Part shown: positions 1 through 5,594 of the stretch, in pieces | How positions within the stretch are numbered: position 1 is the stretch's first letter | Layout: the number at the start of each line of letters is the position of its first letter | Source of the DNA: Acidimicrobiaceae bacterium | Lineage (GTDB): Bacteria > Actinomycetota > Acidimicrobiia > Acidimicrobiales > UBA8190 | Direction: 5' to 3' | Length of the DNA stretch: 9,462 nt | NCBI GenBank assembly: GCA_003453695.1 | Contig: DMNK01000116.1 | Coordinates: 1-9,462, forward strand | Notes under the pieces: model-generated | The model's database searches: none | Told to the model about the DNA's origin: nothing | Seen by the model: the letters and a program-made list of their open reading frames with translations, nothing else | Made by a program: the position numbers and the translations under genes

Positions 1-317
1 TCGTGCGACGGCGCGTTCCCCATGGACTCGGACTCAACCTCTAGCCGCTCGCCAGTGAGGCCGGCGTTCTCGACCGTCACAGTAGAGGACGCGATCCGAG
101 ATTGGGCGACCCTCATGCAGACTGCCGATGGCTCTACGGCCAGGACCTTGGTGACGCTCGGTGGGTAATAGCGAGTGTTGAGGCCGGTCCCGAATCCAAC
201 CTCCAGCACATCGCCCCGCAGGTCAGCGCATACTCGGGCGCGTGGGTGACGCGTCGTCTTTCGGCGCATTGCGATGTCTTGAAAGTGGGGAAGGAAGTGC
301 TCGGTGTAAGCGCCCAT
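1..317 (-). CDS. Class I SAM-dependent methyltransferase, C-terminus cut off by window edge
   Basis: The N-terminal 105 residues of a Rossmann-fold methyltransferase that transfers a methyl group from S-adenosylmethionine to an unknown acceptor. The ATG at 317 begins MGAYTEHFLPHFQDIAMRRK. An in-frame TAG lies five codons upstream, so no other start is possible. SAM-binding motif I reads DVLEVGFGTGLN at residues 36-47. The acidic residue ending strand 2 is in VLAVEPS at about residues 60-66. The layout of a helical lead, then RARVCADLRGDVLEVGFGTGLN, then YYPPSVTKVLAVEPS, matches the Methyltransf_11 group that includes METTL7-like proteins. Catalytic-half motifs lie beyond the left edge. The frame is missed by a standard ORF scan because it has no stop inside the window. 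Another methyltransferase lies 104 bp upstream on the same strand, so the two may be cotranscribed. The Shine-Dalgarno is weak. Substrate unknown. Confidence 0.85.
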   Translation of the reverse strand, partial: MGAYTEHFLPHFQDIAMRRKTTRHPRARVCADLRGDVLEVGFGTGLNTRYYPPSVTKVLAVEPSAVCMRVAQSRIASSTVTVENAGLTGERLEVESESMGNAPSH

Positions 318-405
318 ATTCCATTCCCGAGGCTACTTCCTCCAGTGCCAACCGTGAGAGGTCGGGACGTTCGGATAGTCCGGGCTGGAGCATTTCCGAA
401 CACGA

Positions 406-419
406 GGCCAACGATGGCC
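406..419 (-). terminator. Small GC-rich hairpin after the frameshifted methyltransferase
   Basis: A perfect 5-bp stem, GGCCA / TGGCC, with a 4-nt loop begins two bases past the methyltransferase stop codon and before the next methyltransferase start at 317. No T-run follows, so it is only a possible U-less actinobacterial-type terminator or attenuating hairpin. A stem this short can arise by chance in GC-rich DNA. Confidence 0.25.
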
Positions 420-421
420 AG

Positions 422-1118
422 TCAACGTCGGCGTGCGTCGCCGTAGACGAAAAAGCGAGGCGTGCTCTTCATCTCGGCCTCCCACTCAAGCTGTCGGAGC
501 TTCTTGGTCAGCTCGTCCGGCTCGTAGCAGACCTTCACCACGCGGTGCTCCGAGCCGTCATCAAGTCGGCGGACGTAAAGATCCTCCTGGTACTCGGCAA
601 CGTAAGGATCGCCCCCCTCGGTGGTGGTGGGGCGGTTGTCGAGGAGGAAGGCTCTGCCACCAGGGCTGAGACAGCGGGCTACCGGGCCCCAGAACTCCTC
701 GAATCGCCGTCGGGGGACATGCGAAAGCCAGAAGCTGAAAAAGACGACTCGAACGACTCCGGCTCCTCGGTTCCCACTGGAACAGGTCGGCCTCGACGTA
801 GCGAGCGTCGAGTCGACCGACACGCTGGCGATTGAGCGCGATCGCCTCGGGCGAGCTGTCCAAGACGGTCAGGCTCCTGGCCGTACGCGCCAGATGCTTC
901 GTCCACCAGCCGGTCCCGCCCGCCAACTCCAGCACCGAGCCGGTTGCACCGAAGCGTTCCAGGTCTGCCTCGACCTGCTCGACTTCGTTGAACCAGACTC
1001 GCTTCTCCTCGACACCGACGTCGTATCGTCGCGTTCGCTGCCACCAGGTGTCGTAGATGGGCGCCCGACGCCGGTAGTGCTCAACCTGCTCGGCGAGGAC
1101 CCCCCTGTCATCACCCAC
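422..1118 (-). pseudogene. Class I SAM-dependent methyltransferase, frameshifted
   Basis: One methyltransferase gene read in two frames. The first frame starts at GTG 1118 (an in-frame TAG four codons upstream leaves no other start). It gives the N-terminal half: EQVEHYRRRAPIYDTWW, motif I VLELAGGTGWWTKHL at about residues 62-76, the strand-2 acidic residue in TVLDSSPEA (D87), and YVEADLFQWEP up to residue 117. The match then jumps to the next frame, which continues with VVFFSFWLSHVP (motif IV and following), a CLSPGGRAFLLDNR strand and a VKVCYEPDELTKKL tail, ending with TGA at 422. The shift lies between about 748 and 768 and equals one inserted base or two lost bases. Both halves keep protein-like composition and family-typical motifs, so the lesion is recent or a sequencing error. 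If real, the product is cut within the SAM domain and is probably inactive. The intact protein would be about 230 residues. The substrate cannot be told. Confidence 0.8.
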
Positions 1119-1347
1119 GCCCGTGGTCTACTCGACGCTCTTTGAGCCCGTCGGCGCACGTCTCAACAAAGGCCTGGGAGACCGCTCGGAACTGCCGGGA
1201 GCAGGGCGGGGCAGTCAGGGCGTCCGGCCAGGCCAGCCAGCCCCAAGCCGATCGGGAACACGTTAAGCCGTCGTTACAGGTCGGGTGGCCTCGGGGGCGA
1301 GGCGACCGACTCCGGCACATCTAGGCGGTCCGACCAGCGGGTTACCC
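1119..1347. other. Intergenic region between two minus-strand genes, mostly repeat copy A
   Basis: This stretch lies between the 3' end of the SRPBCC gene ending at 1348 and the start of the methyltransferase at 1118. Frames open here have no recognisable protein content and no plausible start. Most of it is repeat copy A (1186-1328). The remaining 60-70 bases next to 1118 should hold the promoter of the methyltransferase pair, but I see no convincing -10/-35 pair. Confidence 0.6.
1186..1328 (+). repeat. Dispersed intergenic repeat, copy A
   Basis: First copy of the repeat family described at 2981 and 9316. Its left end, TCGGAACTGCCGG, matches copies B (CCGGTACTGCCGG) and C (CCGGAACTGCCGG). 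An internal block, CAGGGCGTCCGGCCAGGC at 1216-1233, matches copy B at 3011-3028 in 16 of 18 bases. The right block at 1290-1322 matches copy D at 9418-9450 in about 28 of 33 bases, including GGGGCGAGGCGACC less one base and CGGCACATCT. The far-right CTCGCC arm is altered to CTAGGCGG here, so the terminal stem is lost and this copy looks decayed. Confidence 0.65.
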
Positions 1348-1896
1348 CTAGTCCGACGAAGCTCCGAGCAGGTCGTGCTCGCACCGTGCCGCCATCTCTT
1401 GCCACTCGCTTGCCATCTGGGCCCTTGCCCTGTTGGGAGGCAGAAGCCGCTGATACCAATGTGCCCCCACGGTCAGGTGACGATGAGTGCTGATGATCTG
1501 AGTCTCGCCTTCTCCAACCGGGACGAACTCAAGGGTGTTGGCGCAATCGACGGTCTCTTCGCGTCCTGTGGGAAAGCAAACGTGGTTCACTTCGTGGCCG
1601 ACGATCACAAAATGCTCGCCGTTCCAGGTACCCGGTCGTCCATCAGCACCAATTGGGGACTCGATGTGTTGGTGCATTGTCGCACCGGTCCTGACAGTCC
1701 ATCTGATGTCACGAGTCCACGTCGACCCAGTGACGGTGTCTTCGATGGAACATTCGGTTTTGCCCTCCCGCTCCCACTGAGCGAGGACGGCTTCCCTTTG
1801 ACCTGGGCGTCGGAACCATTCAACGACGGAGTCGGAGCTTGCCCTCACTGTGGCTGTCATCCGTATCGTCCATCTACGCTGTTTCACAGCTGCCAA
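1348..1896 (-). CDS. SRPBCC (START/Bet v 1-like) superfamily protein
   Basis: A 182-residue soluble protein with the look of a helix-grip ligand-binding domain. RRWTIRMTATVRASSDSVVEWF (residues 7-28) forms the first strand and helix. Then come strand-rich segments (TECSIEDTVTGSTWTRDIRW; HFVIVGHEVNHVCF; TLEFVPVGEGETQIISTHRH) and a long C-terminal helix, residues about 155-176 (RARAQMASEWQEMAARCEHDL). SRPBCC proteins bind hydrophobic ligands or act as cyclases and chaperones for them. No catalytic residues can be named here. The start is uncertain. TTG 1896 or GTG 1887 both leave the first strand whole, the later ATG would cut into it, and none has a clear Shine-Dalgarno. The frame also stays open upstream without an earlier stop. 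Divergent from the small membrane protein at 2012. One of three SRPBCC genes within 3 kb, but not close in sequence to the other two. Confidence 0.75.
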   Translation of the reverse strand: MAAVKQRRWTIRMTATVRASSDSVVEWFRRPGQREAVLAQWEREGKTECSIEDTVTGSTWTRDIRWTVRTGATMHQHIESPIGADGRPGTWNGEHFVIVGHEVNHVCFPTGREETVDCANTLEFVPVGEGETQIISTHRHLTVGAHWYQRLLPPNRARAQMASEWQEMAARCEHDLLGASSD

Positions 1897-1962
1897 GGCT
1901 ATGTGGAACGGGTAGCGCAGAATGCCGGGATGCGCTCCGGGTCCTTTAGGAGCCTTGGGCCA

Positions 1963-1985
1963 GGTCGGCGGTGGCCGGGCCGACC
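1963..1985. promoter_or_regulatory. Inverted repeat in the divergent intergenic region
   Basis: GGTCGGC and GCCGACC form a perfect 7-bp inverted repeat around a 9-nt spacer. It ends 26 bases before the ATG at 2012 and 67 bases upstream of the opposite SRPBCC start. It could be an operator or a 5'-leader hairpin for the plus-strand gene. If translation of the latter began at the upstream ATG 1922 it would be coding instead. Judged from position and symmetry only. Confidence 0.3.
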
Positions 1986-2011
1986 GGGATCATCCCCGCC
2001 GCCTGAGCGTT

Positions 2012-2377
2012 ATGGGCGATCCGCCCCGGCGCCAAAGTAGCGCAGTGCGGCACGTCCCGGTCGGCCCGATTACCCTCCGACTCGTGGCGTCGGCAGGAGC
2101 AAGTGCCTTAAGCGTATGGACAGCGACCGGCTTTCTGCTCTTCCTGGTTGGGGCTGGAGTGTCGGCGATTAGTGCCCGCACCTTCAATGGCGCACAATGG
2201 CTCCTGGACAAGCTGAACGTAATGAGCCATACGCCACTCCAACGGAGGCGATGGCACGTGCTACTTCAGACTCAGGCGAGACACATAGAGCAGCTCAGGC
2301 CCATTTGGCGGAAAGTGACATGGGTCTGCCTAGGGTTGGCAGCCGCATGCGGCGTCGCCTGGCTCGCCTTGCTGTAA
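2012..2377 (+). CDS. Small membrane protein with two predicted transmembrane segments
   Basis: A 121-residue protein of unrecognised family. A hydrophobic stretch at residues about 32-54 (SVWTATGFLLFLVGAGVSAI) and another at about 102-121 (VTWVCLGLAAACGVAWLALL) flank a basic, amphipathic region (LQRRRWHVLLQTQARHIEQL at 76-95). That region probably lies in the cytoplasm and could bind membrane or partner protein. The second helix ends at the very last residue, so there is no C-terminal tail. ATG 2012 was chosen over ATG 1922 because the extra 30 residues are Gly/Pro/Arg-rich and look like translated intergenic DNA. GTG 2045 is a further option. Nothing indicates enzymatic activity. Divergent from the SRPBCC gene at 1896, and 113 bp ahead of the lipoprotein gene. 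Confidence 0.6.
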   Translation: MGDPPRRQSSAVRHVPVGPITLRLVASAGASALSVWTATGFLLFLVGAGVSAISARTFNGAQWLLDKLNVMSHTPLQRRRWHVLLQTQARHIEQLRPIWRKVTWVCLGLAAACGVAWLALL

Positions 2378-2407
2378 CAACGAGCTATTGCAGCCGGGCG
2401 TGATCTC

Positions 2408-2417
2408 GGGGGGGGGG
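2408..2417 (+). repeat. G10 homopolymer tract
   Basis: Ten consecutive G residues upstream of the lipoprotein gene, ending one base before an ATG at 2419 that is in frame with it. Such a tract is prone to slippage in replication and to sequencing error. At the preferred start (2491) it sits 74 bases upstream and could only influence the promoter or leader. Confidence 0.85.
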
Positions 2418-2490
2418 CATGCTCGCCGAGGGAGGGCTAAAGCGGCACCTACCGGTCGCCCTTCTGCTCTTCGTGAAAGACTCCCGCAGC

Positions 2491-2973
2491 ATGCTACTGA
2501 GGCGCTTCGGCGAGGCGACGGTGCTCGTCGCTGCTCTCGTCGGCCTCGGTGGCTGTAGCTCTGGCAATACAGCTGCGAGAGTTGCCCCCGACCCTTGTCA
2601 CGTCTTCACGTCGGACAGCGCCAGCTCCATCCTTGGCGAGCCTGTGACCTGCTCAATCCTCGTGACCGGTTCCGGCCATCACTCATTCACGGCTGGGTAC
2701 TCGACCGCTCAAGAAGCTCCAAGCTCGTCGAGTGACCCGTATCAGGTGGTCATCGAAGGGGCAGCCTCAGTCGCCCAAGGCCAGTTGGCAGGCCAACCTG
2801 GTGCTACGCCCGTCCAGGTGGCCGGGAAGACGGCGTATGGAATGGCGTCCGCGTTCGGGACCTGGCAACTCGCCGCCTTGAAGAACGGCCTATTGGTGAC
2901 CGTCACCGTGCCCACCCCCGCCGATCAGGCCCATGCGATTAGTGCGATGAGCGTGATCCTCGGCCACCTCTAG
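2491..2973 (+). CDS. Secreted lipoprotein, DUF3558-like
   Basis: A 160-residue exported lipoprotein. The signal peptide has n-region MLLRRFGEA, hydrophobic core TVLVAALVGL and lipobox LGGC, with Cys22 the likely diacylglycerol-modified residue after signal peptidase II cleavage. The mature part begins SSGNTAARVAPDPC and then resembles actinobacterial DUF3558-type lipoproteins: a DPC-x-(V/L)-(F/L)-T opening, SASSILGEPVTC with a second Cys that could form a disulphide with the first, then strand-rich sequence (YQVVIEGAASVAQGQ; GLLVTVTVPTPAD) and a C-terminal helix. The family assignment is tentative. An upstream in-frame ATG at 2419 would add 24 residues and bury the signal peptide, so 2491 is preferred. 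GAAAGA at 2475-2480 is a weak Shine-Dalgarno. Exported ligand binding or cell-envelope role is inferred. Repeat copy B begins seven bases after its stop. Confidence 0.75.
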   Translation: MLLRRFGEATVLVAALVGLGGCSSGNTAARVAPDPCHVFTSDSASSILGEPVTCSILVTGSGHHSFTAGYSTAQEAPSSSSDPYQVVIEGAASVAQGQLAGQPGATPVQVAGKTAYGMASAFGTWQLAALKNGLLVTVTVPTPADQAHAISAMSVILGHL

Positions 2974-2980
2974 CGCCCGC

Positions 2981-3120
2981 CCGGTACTGCCGGCTGAGGT
3001 GCGGCTGGCCTAGGGCGTACGGCCAGGCAAGGACCGGCCAGACCCGTCGGGTATCACGGGCTGGCGTTTCCGATCACTCCCACCGCTGGGCCTGGCGACC
3101 TGGTGCGGCACTTCTCGCCC
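2981..3120 (+). repeat. Dispersed intergenic repeat, copy B
   Basis: One of the two best-preserved copies. The left end CCGGTACTGCCGG, the block at 3011-3028 shared with copy A, GTCGGGTAT (3046-3054) and GTTTCCGA (3066-3073) are each found in order in one or more other copies. The right-hand module at 3094-3119 matches copy D (9429-9454) in 25 of 26 bases. CTGGGC at 3086-3091 and GCCCAG at 3117-3122 form a perfect 6-bp inverted repeat around the module, which contains the symmetric GTGCGGCAC. The copy lies between convergent genes and its last 67 bases are also read as the C-terminal codons of the minus-strand SRPBCC gene. Confidence 0.75.
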
Positions 3121-3737
3121 AGTCCACATGAATACTCTCTTGGCGCGTTTCCGGGCGGTTGGTGCTCAGGCGGCCCGCCCAATCCCCCTGTCAGCCGTGG
3201 CCTTAGGGGGCGTACTGACCGCTCTACGTTCCGCTTGAGCACTGCCATCATCCGCGCCTGCATCGGCCAGGCGACAAGGATCCAGAACCACGACGCGACG
3301 AACCTCTCGACCCAGCGGGGGCGGTAGGTTTGATAGCCGCTGATCACGAGACGAGTTCGCCCTTCGGCGAGCTCTTTGAGCCAGAAGCCCCACAGACCCT
3401 CCATGTAGGACCCTGGCCGAGGCTCAGACGGGTCGAGCCAGCGGCCTCCGTAGGTCGTATAGCCGTAGAGGCCAAAGAATGTGTTGGGTTCGATGACACC
3501 GACGCGGTACGCATCCACAACGCGGCCCAGCGCACAGAACTTCAATTGGTCACCAATGGCGACGTCTTGCCACTCGGGGTGGACTTCTTGGGCACTGCGT
3601 CGACCACGATTGTCGAGCAGGTCCCAGGAGCCCCATCCCCCGCGGTCCCAACCCATCTGCACGAGCCAGGGCCACACCTGCTTAGCGGTTGCGTCGATCG
3701 TGACGGCGGTCGTTAGCGACCGTTTCCCGGTCGGCAC
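3054..3737 (-). CDS. SRPBCC family protein, N-terminus interrupted by in-frame TAG
   Basis: The helix-grip domain starts with TTAVTIDATAKQVWPWLVQM and GWDRGGWGSWDLLDN (residues about 9-43). EWQDVAIGDQL, VGVIEPNTFFGLYG and FWLKELAEGRTRLVISGYQTY follow, then a hydrophobic, amphipathic C-terminal segment (FVASWFWILVAWPM) that may touch the membrane. These are hallmarks of the actinobacterial SRPBCC proteins with the VWPWLVQMG signature. The annotated start GTG 3737 has GGAG only three bases upstream. Codons just before it, to 3785, still read GATDEEVAGLFPHAEI, which resembles the usual family lead (RWGATDEEV, recalled from homologues). That lead is broken by TAG at 3786-3788, where Trp is expected. 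The last 40 or so residues (from about RPLRPRLTGG) are Pro/Gly/Arg-rich, unlike the family, and the final 22 are encoded by repeat copy B. Last gene of the operon. The ligand is unknown. Confidence 0.8.
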   Translation of the reverse strand: MPTGKRSLTTAVTIDATAKQVWPWLVQMGWDRGGWGSWDLLDNRGRRSAQEVHPEWQDVAIGDQLKFCALGRVVDAYRVGVIEPNTFFGLYGYTTYGGRWLDPSEPRPGSYMEGLWGFWLKELAEGRTRLVISGYQTYRPRWVERFVASWFWILVAWPMQARMMAVLKRNVERSVRPLRPRLTGGLGGPPEHQPPGNAPREYSCGLGEKCRTRSPGPAVGVIGNASP

Positions 3738-3785
3738 GATCTCCGCGTGAGGAAACAGCCCAGCGACCTCTTCATCAGTAGCGCC

Positions 3786-4274
3786 CTATCGCGTGGGGCG
3801 ACGAGACCCGCGAGCCTCGCGGATGCCCGCCCCTTCGGAAGGGCCTTCTTGCTCCAGGATCGTCTTGATGTTCTGGACATCGTGGGCGAAGTCGGAGCAC
3901 AAACGGTGACGCACCAGCGGCAGGGCCAGCTTTAGCGCACCTCGAGGTTCAATCTCCATCCTCATCATCAGATGAGCGCCCTTGGCGGTGGGGACAACTT
4001 TGCCTTCGCCAACCGCGTTCATCACCGGAGATGATCCGACGAGAGACCAGGTGCTTGGCGGCTCAAACTTCACGCACTCCAGCACCATCGATCGTCCGCT
4101 CACGAACTCGGTCGTGTACCGAGTGCCAACTCCGAGCGGCCCGTCAGTGACTTTCTCAATCCGCTTCATCTTCGGGTTCCACTCGGGCTCGTGGCTGTGG
4201 TCGCTGCAGTAGTCAAAGACATCCTCCGCAGATCGATCGATGTCTAGTTCGGCTTCGACAATGGCTGGCTTCAT
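3786..4274 (-). CDS. SRPBCC / Polyketide_cyc2-like protein
   Basis: A 162-residue single-domain helix-grip protein. IVEAELDIDRSAEDVFDYCS (residues 5-24) is the first strand and helix, followed by EPEWNPKMKRIEKVTDGPLGVGTRYT. The pattern of D-x-(S/H)-x-x-x-EW-NP and then G-x-x-x-VGTRY is typical of polyketide cyclase/dehydrase-like (Polyketide_cyc2) SRPBCC proteins. The C-terminal helix is FAHDVQNIKTILEQE (129-143), where homologues normally end. About 19 more residues (GPSEGAGIREARGSRRPTR) follow before TAG 3786. ATG 4274 has GGAG seven bases upstream. The start overlaps the 3' end of the preceding gene by 62 bases, pointing to translational coupling. The next gene is in the same frame immediately after the TAG, so readthrough would give a two-domain protein. 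Role in hydrophobic ligand binding is inferred from the fold. Confidence 0.85.
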   Translation of the reverse strand: MKPAIVEAELDIDRSAEDVFDYCSDHSHEPEWNPKMKRIEKVTDGPLGVGTRYTTEFVSGRSMVLECVKFEPPSTWSLVGSSPVMNAVGEGKVVPTAKGAHLMMRMEIEPRGALKLALPLVRHRLCSDFAHDVQNIKTILEQEGPSEGAGIREARGSRRPTR

Positions 4275-4656
4275 CCTTCATCTCCGTTCTTGAACGACCC
4301 CCGACGGGGGCATTCGGCGGACGGGCAAGAACTACGGCCATTCCTGTTATGGCCGTCGCAGTCAGCGTTGGGATGGCGAATGGTGCCAACCGTGGGCCGA
4401 ACCACAACTCGAACATGGGCACGTCGTCCCCAGCGCGGCGTTGGAAGATCCCGAGTGGGCAACCCTTAGCCGCAAGGAGGGCAACACCTTCTCCTGTGAG
4501 GACGGTGATCGAAGTCGTCAGTCCCCGATCTCGCCGGCGGGTCAGCGCACAGAACCAAAGGTAGCCGAGACACGCCAACTCGACAAGGCCAATAGAGCTA
4601 TGGAGTGTTCGCAGCCGCCGGGCCTGCCGACTGAGAACGGGCTGATCGGCGCTCAC
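4213..4656 (-). CDS. Small membrane protein with three transmembrane segments
   Basis: A 147-residue protein starting at GTG 4656, six bases after the stop of the preceding gene. Predicted membrane segments lie at about residues 19-40 (SSIGLVELACLGYLWFCAL), 46-66 (LTTSITVLTGEGVALLAA) and 90-112 (APFAIPTLTATAITGMAVVLA). Between the last two is a polar loop with GCPLGIFQRRAGDDVPMFEL and then a WFGP turn. This loop recurs in small actinobacterial membrane proteins I have seen only as hypotheticals, with CPL, QRR and P-x-FEL the likely conserved points. The last 35 residues are charged, Cys/Arg-rich and overlap the start of the SRPBCC gene, so they are probably unstructured. Function unknown. Cotranscription with SRPBCC genes suggests the two protein types act together. 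Confidence 0.75.
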   Translation of the reverse strand: MSADQPVLSRQARRLRTLHSSIGLVELACLGYLWFCALTRRRDRGLTTSITVLTGEGVALLAAKGCPLGIFQRRAGDDVPMFELWFGPRLAPFAIPTLTATAITGMAVVLARPPNAPVGGRSRTEMKDEASHCRSRTRHRSICGGCL

Positions 4657-4662
4657 AGGTAT

Positions 4663-5139
4663 TCAACTCGCTTCGGTAGCGCGATTGAACTCCCGCTGCT
4701 CGTACCAGATGAACGCCACTCCGAAGACGGGCGGAATCCAGCCGAAGATGAGAACTCCTGGAGCGAACCAGATTGACGTACCGAAGAGAAGTAGACCTGC
4801 TGATGCAATTGCGGCCAGACGCAGAGCCGTGCGATCGGTCACCGTAGGCTCGAGCCCGACGTGCCGCTGGGCAGAGGCGATGGCGCGGGGGGTATCCCGC
4901 ACCGACCGGAATGGCGGCACGATGAGTACCCAGCCGACGGTTACTGCCGCGAGCGCCCGCCATGGACGACCAGCCTCACCCTGACGGCGGAGTTGTCGGT
5001 TCAAGTCCCACCACCACCAGAACCCGTAGACCGTTAGCGTGACCACCGCAAGAGTCGCCGCCGAATACGGGTTTCGGATACGCGGCTTGCGCCGCCCTTC
5101 TGTCTCGGCTCTATTGGAACCCTGCACAAGGGTGGTCAT
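4663..5139 (-). CDS. DUF4234-like membrane protein, first gene of operon
   Basis: A 158-residue membrane protein. A basic N-terminal tail leads to IRNPYSAATLAVVTLTVYGFWWWWDL (about 21-46), the arrangement of a strongly aromatic first helix followed by NRQLRRQGE that marks DUF4234-type proteins. Further membrane segments are at about 62-76 (ALAAVTVGWVLIVPPF), 109-125 (LAAIASAGLLLFGTSIW) and 128-145 (PGVLIFGWIPPVFGVAFI). The end, WYEQREFNRATEAS, resembles the family's Y-x-Q-x-x-LN-x terminus. The start at ATG 5139 is well fixed: AAGGAGG lies at 5147-5153, seven bases upstream, the best ribosome site in the window. It heads the operon 5139 to 3054 with tight spacing throughout. The biochemical role of this family is not established. 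Confidence 0.8.
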   Translation of the reverse strand: MTTLVQGSNRAETEGRRKPRIRNPYSAATLAVVTLTVYGFWWWWDLNRQLRRQGEAGRPWRALAAVTVGWVLIVPPFRSVRDTPRAIASAQRHVGLEPTVTDRTALRLAAIASAGLLLFGTSIWFAPGVLIFGWIPPVFGVAFIWYEQREFNRATEAS

Positions 5140-5146
5140 AGGTCGA

Positions 5147-5153
5147 CCTCCTT
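5147..5153 (-). promoter_or_regulatory. Strong Shine-Dalgarno of the SRPBCC/membrane operon
   Basis: AAGGAGG read on the minus strand, seven bases ahead of ATG 5139. It is a full consensus site, unlike most genes in this window, and suggests the first operon gene is translated strongly. Confidence 0.85.
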
Positions 5154-5339
5154 CGCGGGCAAGATGCGGCGCGCCCCAGATCGCATCCAGGCTCGAAGGT
5201 CCACAGGAACAGCTTCAGACCGACGGGGATTGCGTGTCGCCCTCCTTAGCCCCACTTTCGATTCCTGACTCTCGAAGGTACGACGCCTTAGCCGTACCGA
5301 ACAGGGCCAGAAGTCACTGGCGCTCGATGAGCAGACCGC

Positions 5340-5450
5340 CCGGAACTGCCGGAACCGGGGTTCCCTGGCCAGGCCCGACATTCTTGCCCTCGGAGTCAGG
5401 CCGCTCGGGTAACCCGGCCTGGCGCGATCTCGGGCGGGTTGAATCGCCCT
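5340..5450 (+). repeat. Dispersed intergenic repeat, copy C (degraded)
   Basis: The left end CCGGAACTGCCGG (5340-5352), with its preceding GACCGC, matches copy A in 18 of 19 bases. CCTGGCCAGG at 5364-5373 followed by CCCGA and TCGGAG is shared with copy D, and CAGGCCGCTCGGGTA at 5397-5411 resembles CAGGCCAGTCGGGTA of D. I cannot find the right-hand module with GGTGCGGCAC, so the copy is truncated or heavily diverged. The right boundary is a guess. Confidence 0.45.
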
Positions 5451-5510
5451 GGGTTTGGAGGCTCGGGATTACCGAGGATGCGCCATTTCCGGGCAATCCT
5501 GGTCGCTAGC

Positions 5511-5559
5511 CACAAAGCCATGTAGCGGCCCATCCAGGGCGGTGTTGGATGGCTCTGTG
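5511..5559. other. Nested inverted repeat downstream of the response regulator gene
   Basis: CACAAAGCCAT (5511-5521) pairs with ATGGCTCTGTG (5549-5559) in 10 of 11 positions. Inside lies a second stem, GCCC/GGGC, around ATCCA (5528-5540). CCATCC/GGATGG (5530-5535 and 5547-5552) offers a competing pairing. On the minus strand it would be transcribed about 54 bases after the response regulator stop. No T-run follows. It may be a terminator, a processed 3' end or a protein-binding palindrome. Confidence 0.45.
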
Positions 5560-5594
5560 TCGCGATACCGAACGACTGGCGAGATGGAGTGATC

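Noticed and set aside
242..1145. Plus-strand open frames over the methyltransferase region
   Set aside because: They are antisense to motif-bearing methyltransferase frames and have low-complexity Arg/Ser/Pro-rich translations.
1285..2040. Long plus-strand open frame (251 codons)
   Set aside because: It lies antisense to the SRPBCC gene, begins inside repeat copy A, and its translation shows no family pattern. The minus-strand protein has clear domain logic, so this is a shadow.
5136..5509. Open frames in the intergenic region around repeat copy C
   Set aside because: They have no ribosome site of note, no recognisable motifs and Arg/Ser/Pro-rich composition. The 5136-5381 minus-strand frame also covers the presumed operon promoter.
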